Below are positions 8,462 through 15,329 of a DNA stretch of 31,369 bases, piece after piece. Position 1 is the first letter of the stretch. Every line of letters begins with the position of its first letter. The position numbers and the translations under genes are program-made. Source of the DNA: Alistipes sp. CAG:435 (GTDB lineage: Bacteria; Bacteroidota; Bacteroidia; Bacteroidales; UBA932); NCBI GenBank assembly GCA_000433355.1, contig FR893147.1, forward strand, positions 1 through 31,369, in the 5' to 3' direction. The notes under the pieces were generated by a model. The model was not told where the DNA came from and made no database searches. It saw nothing but the letters and a program-made list of their open reading frames with translations.

Positions 8462-9523
8462 TTACGACTTTAGATATTCAATACTGTACTCCCGAATATG
8501 GTCTTCCTCATCAACCGTCAATAAGGATCCGGTCTTACTGTCGATGTCATATTTGGTAATATTCGAAGGCAATGGTATTCGGAACAATGGACTGCCATCC
8601 CAGGCATAGCCGTGGATTTCCTTTGTCGTCCCACTCGCACGTTCATCGGTGTACATAACAGAGAAGTAACTATCATTCAATGACAAACCTGTATGATAAG
8701 TGCATAATTGAGGCGACTGCTTTTCAAGGACACGGATGTCAGGCATAGTCTTTCCATAGCACAATGTGTAACCGCCTTCGCCTTCAACAGGATATACCTG
8801 AACAAGATTCAACAGACACATCGCCTCAACAATAAGATGACGAGAGCTGTTATAACCAACTATTCCTGAAAACAAATTAATATTATAGCCATCATTATTG
8901 CTTATCTGACAGGAGTTTAACTTGAGCATTGGCTGGCTCATACTTTCTGTTCCTTCGACATTCCGGACATAACGTTCCAAACAAGTGCCATTCTGAACCA
9001 TTCGCTTCATAAAGCAACGGGATCCGTCCAAAGGCAGCGCCGTGAAGAGTTCCTCCCCGCTTTTAAACTCACGTTCTTTTAAAACAAGATCTTTATTCAT
9101 AATGGACTCTGAAAGATTCACCTCTACAAGACGGTCAGAATACCGGTCCACAAAACGCATCATATATGAACCAGATTCGTTATCCAGGCTCAGAGAACTT
9201 CCGAATAATGGAAATAACAATTCTTTCGGTCCTCGTCCCTTGGTGAAAAAGTCTCCTTTGCGCTCCAGACAATGGCGATCGTACAAGTGAAGCAACCGGT
9301 CCGTCCCCAAAGTCGTGACAACCAACAAAGAGTCGCAATAACGGGCTCCGATAATCCCCATCAAGTCAAGATCTATTTCCCTTGGCTTGAGTCCGGAAAG
9401 AGAAATCTCATAGAAATCACTTTCCTCCACTGTGACAACCTTATCCAACGAAGGGCAGTATGAATCACTACAACCAGTGGCCAATAGTAATATGGCCAAC
9501 ATAATAGCATAAATTGATCTCAT
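8462..9523 (-). CDS. 6-bladed beta-propeller lipoprotein (BF3164/TolB-like type)
   Basis: A 353-residue protein with lipobox ATGC (Cys18). The propeller repeats are of the TolB-like/BF3164 lipoprotein subtype: LLHLYDRHCLERKGDFFTKGRGPKEL near residues 80-105, a central region with LDGSRCFMKRM, and a C-terminal strand pair SKTGSLLTVDEEDHIREYSI. It appears complete. It sits between the two regulator/DUF3244 modules, with a 175-nt gap to regulator copy 1 downstream, and is transcribed alone as far as I can see. The minus strand has GTAATTTG just before the start, a weak promoter candidate. Function is unknown; envelope location is expected. Confidence 0.8.
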   Translation of the reverse strand: MRSIYAIMLAILLLATGCSDSYCPSLDKVVTVEESDFYEISLSGLKPREIDLDLMGIIGARYCDSLLVVTTLGTDRLLHLYDRHCLERKGDFFTKGRGPKELLFPLFGSSLSLDNESGSYMMRFVDRYSDRLVEVNLSESIMNKDLVLKEREFKSGEELFTALPLDGSRCFMKRMVQNGTCLERYVRNVEGTESMSQPMLKLNSCQISNNDGYNINLFSGIVGYNSSRHLIVEAMCLLNLVQVYPVEGEGGYTLCYGKTMPDIRVLEKQSPQLCTYHTGLSLNDSYFSVMYTDERASGTTKEIHGYAWDGSPLFRIPLPSNITKYDIDSKTGSLLTVDEEDHIREYSIEYLKS

Positions 9524-9590
9524 TTGTTATTATCAAATTACAAGTTTATTTTAGGCATCTTCTTTACGGCTTTCCATCGCCCCAAGCGCT

Positions 9591-9630
9591 ATTTCCACAA
9601 ATATCGGAAAAATATTTCCACAAATACCGG
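9591..9630. repeat. Two direct copies of ATTTCCACAAATAyCGG
   Basis: A 17-bp sequence occurs at 9591-9607 and again at 9614-9630, differing at one base. It lies in the 232-nt gap upstream of the BF3164-type gene. On the plus strand it is followed by a T-run and CATCTTTG (9639-9646), which resembles a -7 element with no gene behind it. The pair could be operator sites for a regulator; this is weakly supported. Confidence 0.4.
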
Positions 9631-9755
9631 TTTTTTTACATCTTTGCATCCAACCACCAGTACTCATACGCAACGTTCACCAAGCCGCAAGATAGCTGCA
9701 AGGCAAAGCCTAAAGCAGATAATACAGCGTTCTTAACAAACTACTTATTAAATGG

Positions 9756-10150
9756 TTAGAGCACTGTACGGCAACTTATTTCAGCTTGTACAACACCAAA
9801 ATCGGATTCGAATCTTCCGTCACATCCGGAACCAACTAAAGCCTCATATTCCTCCCGGGACATATTCATTATTTTTGAATATGGCAATGTCCGCTCTCCG
9901 AAATCAAATTCAATGTAAGGGCGCGCCTCAGTTCCATCCAATGAATACAGGACGTTTGATTGAGGGAAGTAGAAATATTCCTTCCCGGCCCAAGAGGTGA
10001 AGCCAGAGCTTAAAGACACCGGGAAAGGCTCCTTTGCCGGGAAAAAGCCTTTCAAAAGGTGATCCATTTCTTCATTGACAAGAATGAGGCTGTTATTGTC
10101 AGGATTCTTAAGGTAGGAATAATAAAGCCAGAAGCCATCCTTTGTCCTTG
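9756..10150 (-). pseudogene. Internal fragment of a 6-bladed beta-propeller gene
   Basis: The frame encodes about 130 residues typical of the middle of a propeller protein: TKDGFWLYYSYLKN, SSGFTSWAGKEYFYFP, NVLYSLDG and FDFGERTLPYSKIMNMSREEY. There is no signal peptide or N-terminal blade; the homology stops at about 10150, exactly where the 137-bp tandem repeat begins. The C-terminal blades are also missing, since the frame runs into a stop soon after SGCDGRFESDF. It is a remnant truncated at both ends. The open frame continues to 10226 only through repeat DNA, which I do not regard as coding. Confidence 0.7.
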
Positions 10151-10490
10151 CGAATCCGCTCGCACCTGGAGTACCAACTCGATCATTGTCAAGCCGATGC
10201 GGTTCCAGGTGCGCGGAGGTTTTCACACCTGGAAGTCTTAGGTGCCAATAGAACGCCCTGTAGCGAAGCCACCAACTCTCAGGTGTGCGAATCCGCTCGC
10301 ACCTGGAGTACCAACTCGATCATTGTCAAGCCGATGCGGTTCCAGGTGCGCGGAGGTTTTCACACCTGGAAGTCTTAGGTGCCAATAGAACACCCTATAG
10401 CGAAGCCACCAACTCTCAGGTGTGCAAATCCGCTCGCACCTGGAGTGCCAACTCTATCACTGTCAATCGGATGCGGTTCCAGGTGCGCAT
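10150..10490. repeat. 137-bp tandem repeat, 2.5 copies, with nested inverted repeats
   Basis: The unit starts at 10150, 10287 and 10424, a period of 137 bp. The first two copies are nearly identical; the third differs at several bases and breaks off at about 10490. Each full unit contains an imperfect hairpin, TCCGC-TC-GCACCTGGA (10155-10170) against TCCAGGTGCGCGGA (10204-10217), 14 paired bases with a 2-nt bulge. A second pair is CACACCTG (10224-10231) with CAGGTGTG (10280-10287). It separates a broken propeller gene from an intact one. Short open frames across it repeat with the same period and are unlikely to be genes. Confidence 0.85.
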
Positions 10491-10520
10491 GGTTTCTCAC
10501 AACCAACCGCGGGTCCGAAC

Positions 10521-11627
10521 TCATATCATATGATAAAACAGAAGAACCAGAGAACCGCTGTCAAGAGCATTCTCGGCATCCTCACCGGCCTTCTGGAAGC
10601 CTGTGGAGACGATAAAGTCATACATATCCCTGTCCTCAAGCACACTCACGAAAGAATCGGCATAGCTGCAAACTGGTTCCAGCATACAGTTCCGGCCTCC
10701 ATTTTCCGGATTGGAGACAAAACCATTTGTGTTTGAGCCATAAAGGCAATAACCGCCACCGGCATCTTTTGTCGTGATGTCACAAAAAAGATAATCTCCG
10801 CAAACAATCGGCACAGAGCCCAAATGCGTGAAGCTGTTTATTAGGGACACATCATTCTTGTCTTTACGGGATGCTTTATTCTCGAAATCAATCCCGACTG
10901 TTTCAATGATCTCACCATTGCCGCGATCCAGAACATAATATGCGTCGTTGCCGTAGGAGCAGAACAAGATCTTGTCCCTGTAAGTGGAGAAAAAACGACC
11001 ATAGCCGAAGGCATCTGAGCCTTCTTTTTCGCCATAGCCAAGCATCTGTATTTTGATATTCAAATCATTGTCTGTCACAAACAAGCGATATGGCGGTTGC
11101 TCTTTTGAGGATTTTCCGCCCGCGGTGACAAACGCGAAAATAAAGTCGCCATTTGACAGCACCTCAACGTCCCAAGCGACTATAGGCATCTCTCTGGGTG
11201 CTTTATATTCCCCCGTCAACGGATCATAGGCAAGCAACTTCTTGCCGATATTGTCCAAAACGTAAAGGTTATCAGAGTCCACCGTGAAACTTTTGACCTC
11301 AAGATATTCACCAGGCCCTCTGCCCTGCCTGTCAAGGACGAAACAAAGCTTGCCGTTCATATCATAGGCCAGAATCTTCCGGGAGCTATAGTCAGCGATA
11401 TAAATCAGATCATTATAAAAAGCCACCTTATCCACAGAGCCCAGCAACATGTTGTCTCCCACCTCCAATGGAAGAAAAGTAACCTCTTTGACATATTCAG
11501 GAATATCCGGCCGTATCTGCGACTCCCTGCATTCAATGGTCCTGTCAACCGCACAGTCACTCTTTGTGCCTTTGCACGACACAACCATCAACAGACTTAG
11601 TAATATTATTACCCCTTTTCTCATCAT
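10521..11627 (-). CDS. 6-bladed beta-propeller lipoprotein, intact
   Basis: A protein of about 368 residues from MMRKGVIILL, with lipobox MVVSC followed by KGTKSDC. The propeller begins VTFLPLEVGDNMLLGSVDKV and has the canonical GRGPGEYLEVKSF turn after blade 1, then NLYVLDNIGKKLLAYDPLTGEY and further blades. It ends in the usual family tail (SLVLLFYHMI), so it is full length. A start 24 nt upstream (at 11651) is possible but would put a polar stretch before the signal peptide. It lies head-to-head with the broken propeller gene at 11733, and its stop is 30 nt from the tandem repeat. It is probably a paralogue of the propeller in the NVEALA operon. Confidence 0.85.
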   Translation of the reverse strand: MMRKGVIILLSLLMVVSCKGTKSDCAVDRTIECRESQIRPDIPEYVKEVTFLPLEVGDNMLLGSVDKVAFYNDLIYIADYSSRKILAYDMNGKLCFVLDRQGRGPGEYLEVKSFTVDSDNLYVLDNIGKKLLAYDPLTGEYKAPREMPIVAWDVEVLSNGDFIFAFVTAGGKSSKEQPPYRLFVTDNDLNIKIQMLGYGEKEGSDAFGYGRFFSTYRDKILFCSYGNDAYYVLDRGNGEIIETVGIDFENKASRKDKNDVSLINSFTHLGSVPIVCGDYLFCDITTKDAGGGYCLYGSNTNGFVSNPENGGRNCMLEPVCSYADSFVSVLEDRDMYDFIVSTGFQKAGEDAENALDSGSLVLLFYHMI

Positions 11628-11700
11628 CCAGTTTTCAAGCAACATATTCAAAATCGTCTTTAGTCGTTGCTAAGTTAGATATAATTCTCGAGAAAAACAT

Positions 11701-11708
11701 TAGCTTTG
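11701..11708 (+). promoter_or_regulatory. Possible -7 element TAGCTTTG for the broken plus-strand gene
   Basis: TAGCTTTG matches TAnnTTTG exactly and lies 24 nt before the GTG at 11733. No good -33 TTTG is visible. It suggests the propeller pseudogene once had its own promoter. Confidence 0.4.
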
Positions 11709-11732
11709 CCGGACAGCCAAAAACGTTTTGTT

Positions 11733-12489
11733 GTGAACAGACAACTTACCACAATCTTGACCTTGGGCATTTTGGCTTCCATGGCGATCGGAAGCACCGG
11801 TCATAAGGTGAATGCGGACGGCAATGTGGCCGTGGAGTTCAACAACACCATCAATCCTTTGGCGGAAAACATTTCCTCAATCGAGTTGATACCATTGGAA
11901 ACAGACAGCGAGCATCTGGTCGGCGGCGTCACAGACCTGACCATCGCCGGGGATTCCTATATCGTGATGAATCTGATCAACAACAACATATTCCGCTATT
12001 CCGCTGACGGAAAATTCCTTGGGCGCATCGGACAGAAAGGCAACGGGCCCGAGGAGTATATTCGAATAAATGACATCCAGTACCGTGACGGAAACCTTTG
12101 CGTCTTTTCAACCCCTTCGAAACTTCAAAGATTCTCATTGGACGGGAATATGATCGACTCGAAGATATTCCCGGAAATGGATCTTGGATCAATGTCTTGG
12201 CTGACGGATGAAGGCGTGCTGACATATTACGGTTATGGATCAGGATTCCTATTATGGCCTGCTGAGCGGCGGTGACTGGCATTGGTTCAGCGCTGGCAAA
12301 CCTGGTCAGGATGTGTTCGCCGGTTCATTCAAGGAGATGAAAGACGGTATCATCTACTGTCTTCTGGAACCAGCCACGATCAGCACGTTCCCGTCCTCCC
12401 TCAAGAAACGCCTCAGCAATCCTGAGATCCTGAACAACATAAACGAAGAGGACAACCGCGTCATCGCAAAGCTTTATCTTACGAAATAA
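11733..12489 (+). pseudogene. Broken 6-bladed beta-propeller gene (frameshift and internal deletion)
   Basis: This is the only plus-strand coding sequence. The first part (from GTG at 11733, VNRQLTTILTLGILASMAIGST) has a signal-like segment, then ISSIELIPLETDSEHLVGGV, LGRIGQKGNGPEEYIRIND and further blade-1/2 strands, and ends out of frame at about 12235-12275. Another frame, from about 12235, gives a propeller C-terminus (VFAGSFKEMKDGIIYCLLEP through VIAKLYLTK, stop at 12489). The two parts sum to about 250 residues against 350-390 for intact relatives, so about 100 residues of the middle are gone as well as the frame. The lipobox Cys is also lost (IGST). An upstream TTG at 11706 lies inside the promoter element and is unlikely to be the start. 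Confidence 0.75.
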
Positions 12490-12503
12490 CAGCCACGTCT
12501 GAA

Positions 12504-12550
12504 ACCACTGAAACATGGATGCGATAATTCATTACCGCATCCATGGTGGT
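12504..12550. terminator. Stem-loop between convergent genes
   Basis: CATGGATGCG (12514-12523) pairs perfectly with CGCATCCATG (12536-12545). The flanking ACCAC/GTGGT can extend the stem after an asymmetric loop. It lies between the 3' end of the plus-strand pseudogene and the 3' end of the minus-strand DUF3244 gene. There is no strong T-run on either side, so terminator activity is likely but not certain. Confidence 0.5.
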
Positions 12551-12586
12551 TGATGAAAACAATAATGGTTAGTTGGTTATCACGGA

Positions 12587-12988
12587 CTATTCGTCCTCAT
12601 AGACATCACCGGTCAGGAACGAGGTTGTGAAGACACGTCCCGACTCCGTGGTAATGTTCATCGTGTAGCAAGAATTGGAAGACACAGGCATCATCATCAC
12701 CCCTGCGGCACTGCTGCCGGAATATTCATAAGTCTCGCCCGTCGTCATATTGTCCAGCGTGACAAACACGTTTCCAAGGTTAGACTTGAAGGACAGCTCT
12801 ACCATATTCGTCAAGGTGTGGTAGTAACCGTCTATAGGGCATTGCGCCAAAGAACGGTTCGTGGACGAGGATGGCTTTGTGTTTTCCAGGACGATCAACA
12901 CAACAAGCGTCTCGTCCTTACTCTTACACGGAGAATACGTTTGACTGATGAAAGTCAGCGCGAGCAGCGCAAATAAAACTTTTCGCAT
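12587..12988 (-). CDS. DUF3244 secreted beta-sandwich protein, copy 2
   Basis: A 133-residue protein starting MRKVLFALLALTFISQTYS, a Sec signal peptide. It has the same domain as copy 1: LTNMVELSFKSNLGNVFVTLDN, TTGETYEYSGSSAAG, then CYTMNITTESGRVFTTSFLTG and an acidic tail (YEDE). The start at 12988 matches copy 1 (MRKVI) and lies 25 nt from the conserved -7 element. A longer frame to 13024 would run through that promoter and is rejected. It follows regulator copy 2 at 229 nt, almost the same spacing as in copy 1 (228 nt). No redoxin, NVEALA or ligase gene follows; the downstream gene is a convergent pseudogene, so this operon appears to have lost its effectors. Confidence 0.85.
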   Translation of the reverse strand: MRKVLFALLALTFISQTYSPCKSKDETLVVLIVLENTKPSSSTNRSLAQCPIDGYYHTLTNMVELSFKSNLGNVFVTLDNMTTGETYEYSGSSAAGVMMMPVSSNSCYTMNITTESGRVFTTSFLTGDVYEDE

Positions 12989-13012
12989 AATTGGTTTTAT
13001 ATTTGGTTTTCG

Positions 13013-13051
13013 CAAAGGTCGCAAGAAAGAGCATTATTTCAATGAAAAAAA
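13013..13051 (-). promoter_or_regulatory. Promoter of DUF3244 copy 2, shared with copy 1
   Basis: On the minus strand the -7 element is GACCTTTG (13020-13013) and ATTG lies at -33 (13043-13040), spaced 19 nt, preceded by TTTTTTTC. TTTTTCATTG, TCTTTCT and CGAnCTTTGC are in the same order and spacing as at 6312-6348, while the DNA between and outside has diverged. Confidence 0.65.
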
Positions 13052-13217
13052 GTATTAACAGCCGCCATCAGTATATTATTAAGACACAATGAATTAAGCC
13101 TATGTTAAAGTCAAGAATCTCAACACGTGCGCATATCAGGCTCAATTTCAGACAGTTATACTGGCAGGAAAGAATAATGGATTCCTGAACAAATTAAATA
13201 TCAGACTTTTACGTTTG

Positions 13218-14891
13218 TCAACCTATAAAGTCAAGGTAAAAATCCTTGTTCTCAGAGACGATTTCGGAGATCTTGGCCCTCATACGAGCCCGTTTCGTAT
13301 AGACACTCTGCACCGTGTAGCCCATGATGCGGGCGATGGTCTTGGCATCAAATCCGAGGATATTCAGTGCGATGAAACGGAACTCATTGTCTGTAGCGTC
13401 CGGCAAATCCGCTCGCAGCTTCCCCATGATTCCGTCCAGATTCTCGTCTATCATCCGCTCCAGTTTCTTCTGGTTGCAATCATCAATCACACTGACAAGC
13501 CTCTTCACCTTCGCATAGATTCTCTCCTTCTCCTTTCCGCTTCCTGCCGTCTCCCAATATTCCACACATAGATCATTCAATTGGCTGTACTGACGCTTGT
13601 AGGTTGAAACATACTTCCTCCTGAGATTCCTCAAGGCAAGTTCCTTGTCCGACAAAGCATCGTGCTCCTTGGAAAGCCTGGAGCTTACCTCCTCGTTGAT
13701 CATGGACATCTCGCTCATCCGCCTCACCCACTTTCGTTTGCCGTGCATATAGACCGTGATGACAACAAACAGGCCGATCACCGAAAGCAAAACGACAATC
13801 CATCTGACAAGAATCTGCATGTCATGGTCTTTTTCCATCATTTCTGACTTGGTCTTGAAATAATCCGACTGCGCTTGAGTGACGGATTGGTTCAAAGTGG
13901 CGTTCAATGATTCTTCCTGCAAGACCACAGACTGTTCGAGCATATTCAAAGCCTCCTGAAACTTTCTCCGATGTTTGAGCACACGGTACTTCCAAATCAT
14001 TAACGGAACAGAGCCGTTCACTCTCTCCTCCAATTGTGAAAAGATGCTGTCCGCCGCACGATGGCAGCCTATATTGTCCAAGGCATAAGCAAAAGAGGCA
14101 TAATCAATCGCGGAAGGTTTCCCACCATATTCATCAACCGCTTTCTGAAATATCGCCACGCTTTGCCTCGGATTTGGCTCCGGACGGGAAAGAGAGTATC
14201 TGGCGATATTGAACAAATGTTCAGCCAAGACCGCGGTGTCATGCGGAGGACTGGAAAGGAATATCGAATAAAGGCTGTCCGATTTGTCCCAGTCCTTGCA
14301 ATCCGCATAGTAAGAAGCCAGACGTCCTGTCGTTATCCAAGTCCTGCAGGAATCACCCGCCTCACTGAAACAGTCAAGAGCCTCTTTTGAATATCTGATC
14401 TTTTCGGGGAAATTGTTGTTCTGCGCATATACATCCGAAATGGCGGAGGAAATCAAGCCTCTGAAGACAAGATCGACAGAACGCATTGAATATTCCTTCG
14501 CCTGCATATAGCATTTGACCGCGGAGAGATAATCGCCTCCATTATAGTAAAGTCTGCCAAGATAATAGTACGACATCATCCGATCGGTGTCAGAGCCGTG
14601 GCGATCATAATATCTGACCGCCAGGCTGAGGACACTGATGTCAGCCGTGTCGATACAGTTTCTATCCAGAGCCATCGCATAAAGCAGGGAGAATCTCGCG
14701 CGACTCGATTCCGGCCTCAATCTCAACGTGTCCACAGACCCAAGCACAGACAGCGAGCTGTCCGGCCTTGTCCAGATAAGGTTTTCCGCAACGTCCAACG
14801 CATAGTCTGTCTCATTGCCTGAGCATGAAGAAAAAGCAACCACGGCAAATGCGGACACAACAAAAGTGTTGAATATCCTGAATAGTTTCAT
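13218..14891 (-). CDS. Membrane-spanning TPR sensor with cytoplasmic HTH, copy 2
   Basis: A 557-residue protein starting MKLFRIFNTF. A longer frame to 14984 adds 31 residues before this signal peptide and is unlikely. It aligns without gaps to copy 1 over its first 390 residues: possible lipobox Cys23, TPR helices (YLSAVKCYMQAKEYSM and SDSLYSIFLSS), membrane helix at 361-381 (LVRWIVVLLSVIGLFVVITV). The coiled coil after it is about 30 residues shorter, and the C-terminal helix-turn-helix is well conserved (FRFIALNILGFDAKTIARIM, then VQSVYTKRARM). It should regulate the promoter at 13013-13051 in the same way that copy 1 regulates its own. Whether the two regulators cross-talk cannot be told from sequence alone. 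Confidence 0.85.
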   Translation of the reverse strand: MKLFRIFNTFVVSAFAVVAFSSCSGNETDYALDVAENLIWTRPDSSLSVLGSVDTLRLRPESSRARFSLLYAMALDRNCIDTADISVLSLAVRYYDRHGSDTDRMMSYYYLGRLYYNGGDYLSAVKCYMQAKEYSMRSVDLVFRGLISSAISDVYAQNNNFPEKIRYSKEALDCFSEAGDSCRTWITTGRLASYYADCKDWDKSDSLYSIFLSSPPHDTAVLAEHLFNIARYSLSRPEPNPRQSVAIFQKAVDEYGGKPSAIDYASFAYALDNIGCHRAADSIFSQLEERVNGSVPLMIWKYRVLKHRRKFQEALNMLEQSVVLQEESLNATLNQSVTQAQSDYFKTKSEMMEKDHDMQILVRWIVVLLSVIGLFVVITVYMHGKRKWVRRMSEMSMINEEVSSRLSKEHDALSDKELALRNLRRKYVSTYKRQYSQLNDLCVEYWETAGSGKEKERIYAKVKRLVSVIDDCNQKKLERMIDENLDGIMGKLRADLPDATDNEFRFIALNILGFDAKTIARIMGYTVQSVYTKRARMRAKISEIVSENKDFYLDFIG

Positions 14892-14974
14892 GGTGCGAAA
14901 ATATGAAAATATCCAGGAGAGGAATTGCAACCAAAGGTTATTGGTTACAAGTTCAAGTTTCAACGAAATAAAAA

Positions 14975-15007
14975 ATCCGGTCACTTCGAGATGTTCAGTG
15001 ACCGGAT
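14975..15007 (-). terminator. Rho-independent terminator made from a REP-like palindrome
   Basis: ATCCGGTCACT (14975-14985) pairs with AGTGACCGGAT (14997-15007), 11 bp with an 11-nt loop, followed on the minus strand by a T-rich tract. It would end transcription coming from the rhamnosidase/barrel remnant. The core GGTCACTTCGA-6 nt-CAGTGACC recurs at 31161-31185. Confidence 0.75.
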
Positions 15008-15041
15008 AACTTTATGACCTGCCTGTTAATATGGGCTGAAA

Positions 15042-15329
15042 TCAGAAGGTGAAACCTATGCCTACATAGAAAGTATTGCGGTTGACCTTAAAGTCAGACC
15101 ATGGGTCAACATGATCCTTGCCGTAGTGCATGAAATAAAGTCCAGGCTCAACCGTAAGACCATCGATCGTGGAAAAAGCGTAATCATAATTGACACCAAA
15201 GTAGAATCCTGGCATGCCGCCGTCCATCACTTTGTCGGCATCGGCACCGGAAAGGGAGAAAGAAGTGTAACCGCCGCCGGCCGTCCATTTCTTGTCAATG
15301 CCAATGCCACCGACACCCGCATCAGAAGG
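15042..15329 (-). pseudogene. C-terminal remnant of an outer-membrane beta-barrel protein
   Basis: About 93 residues with alternating barrel strands: GGIGIDKKWTAGGGYTSFSL, GFYFGVNYDYAFS, LTVEPGLYFMHYG and the terminal strand NTFYVGIGFTF ending in Phe, as in outer-membrane barrels of Bacteroidota. There is no signal peptide or N-terminal half. The homology starts within a base or two of the stop codon of the upstream rhamnosidase gene, in a different frame. The remnant therefore looks like the distal part of a barrel gene joined to the rhamnosidase 3' end by a deletion. The open frame runs back inside the rhamnosidase to 15764, but that part is not protein-like. Confidence 0.65.

Noticed and set aside
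10142..10615. Several plus-strand open frames across the 137-bp repeat
   Set aside because: They repeat with the 137-bp period, exist in more than one frame and encode no recognisable domain.
9756..12489. The propeller fragment at 9756-10150 as the missing middle of the broken plus-strand gene, moved by inversion
   Set aside because: The plus-strand N-terminal part already contains the blade segment with which the fragment begins (LTDEGVLTYYGY against TKDGFWLYYSY), so the two overlap and probably come from different paralogues.
12989..13024. Longer start for DUF3244 copy 2
   Set aside because: It would begin inside the conserved promoter and place 12 polar residues before the signal peptide.
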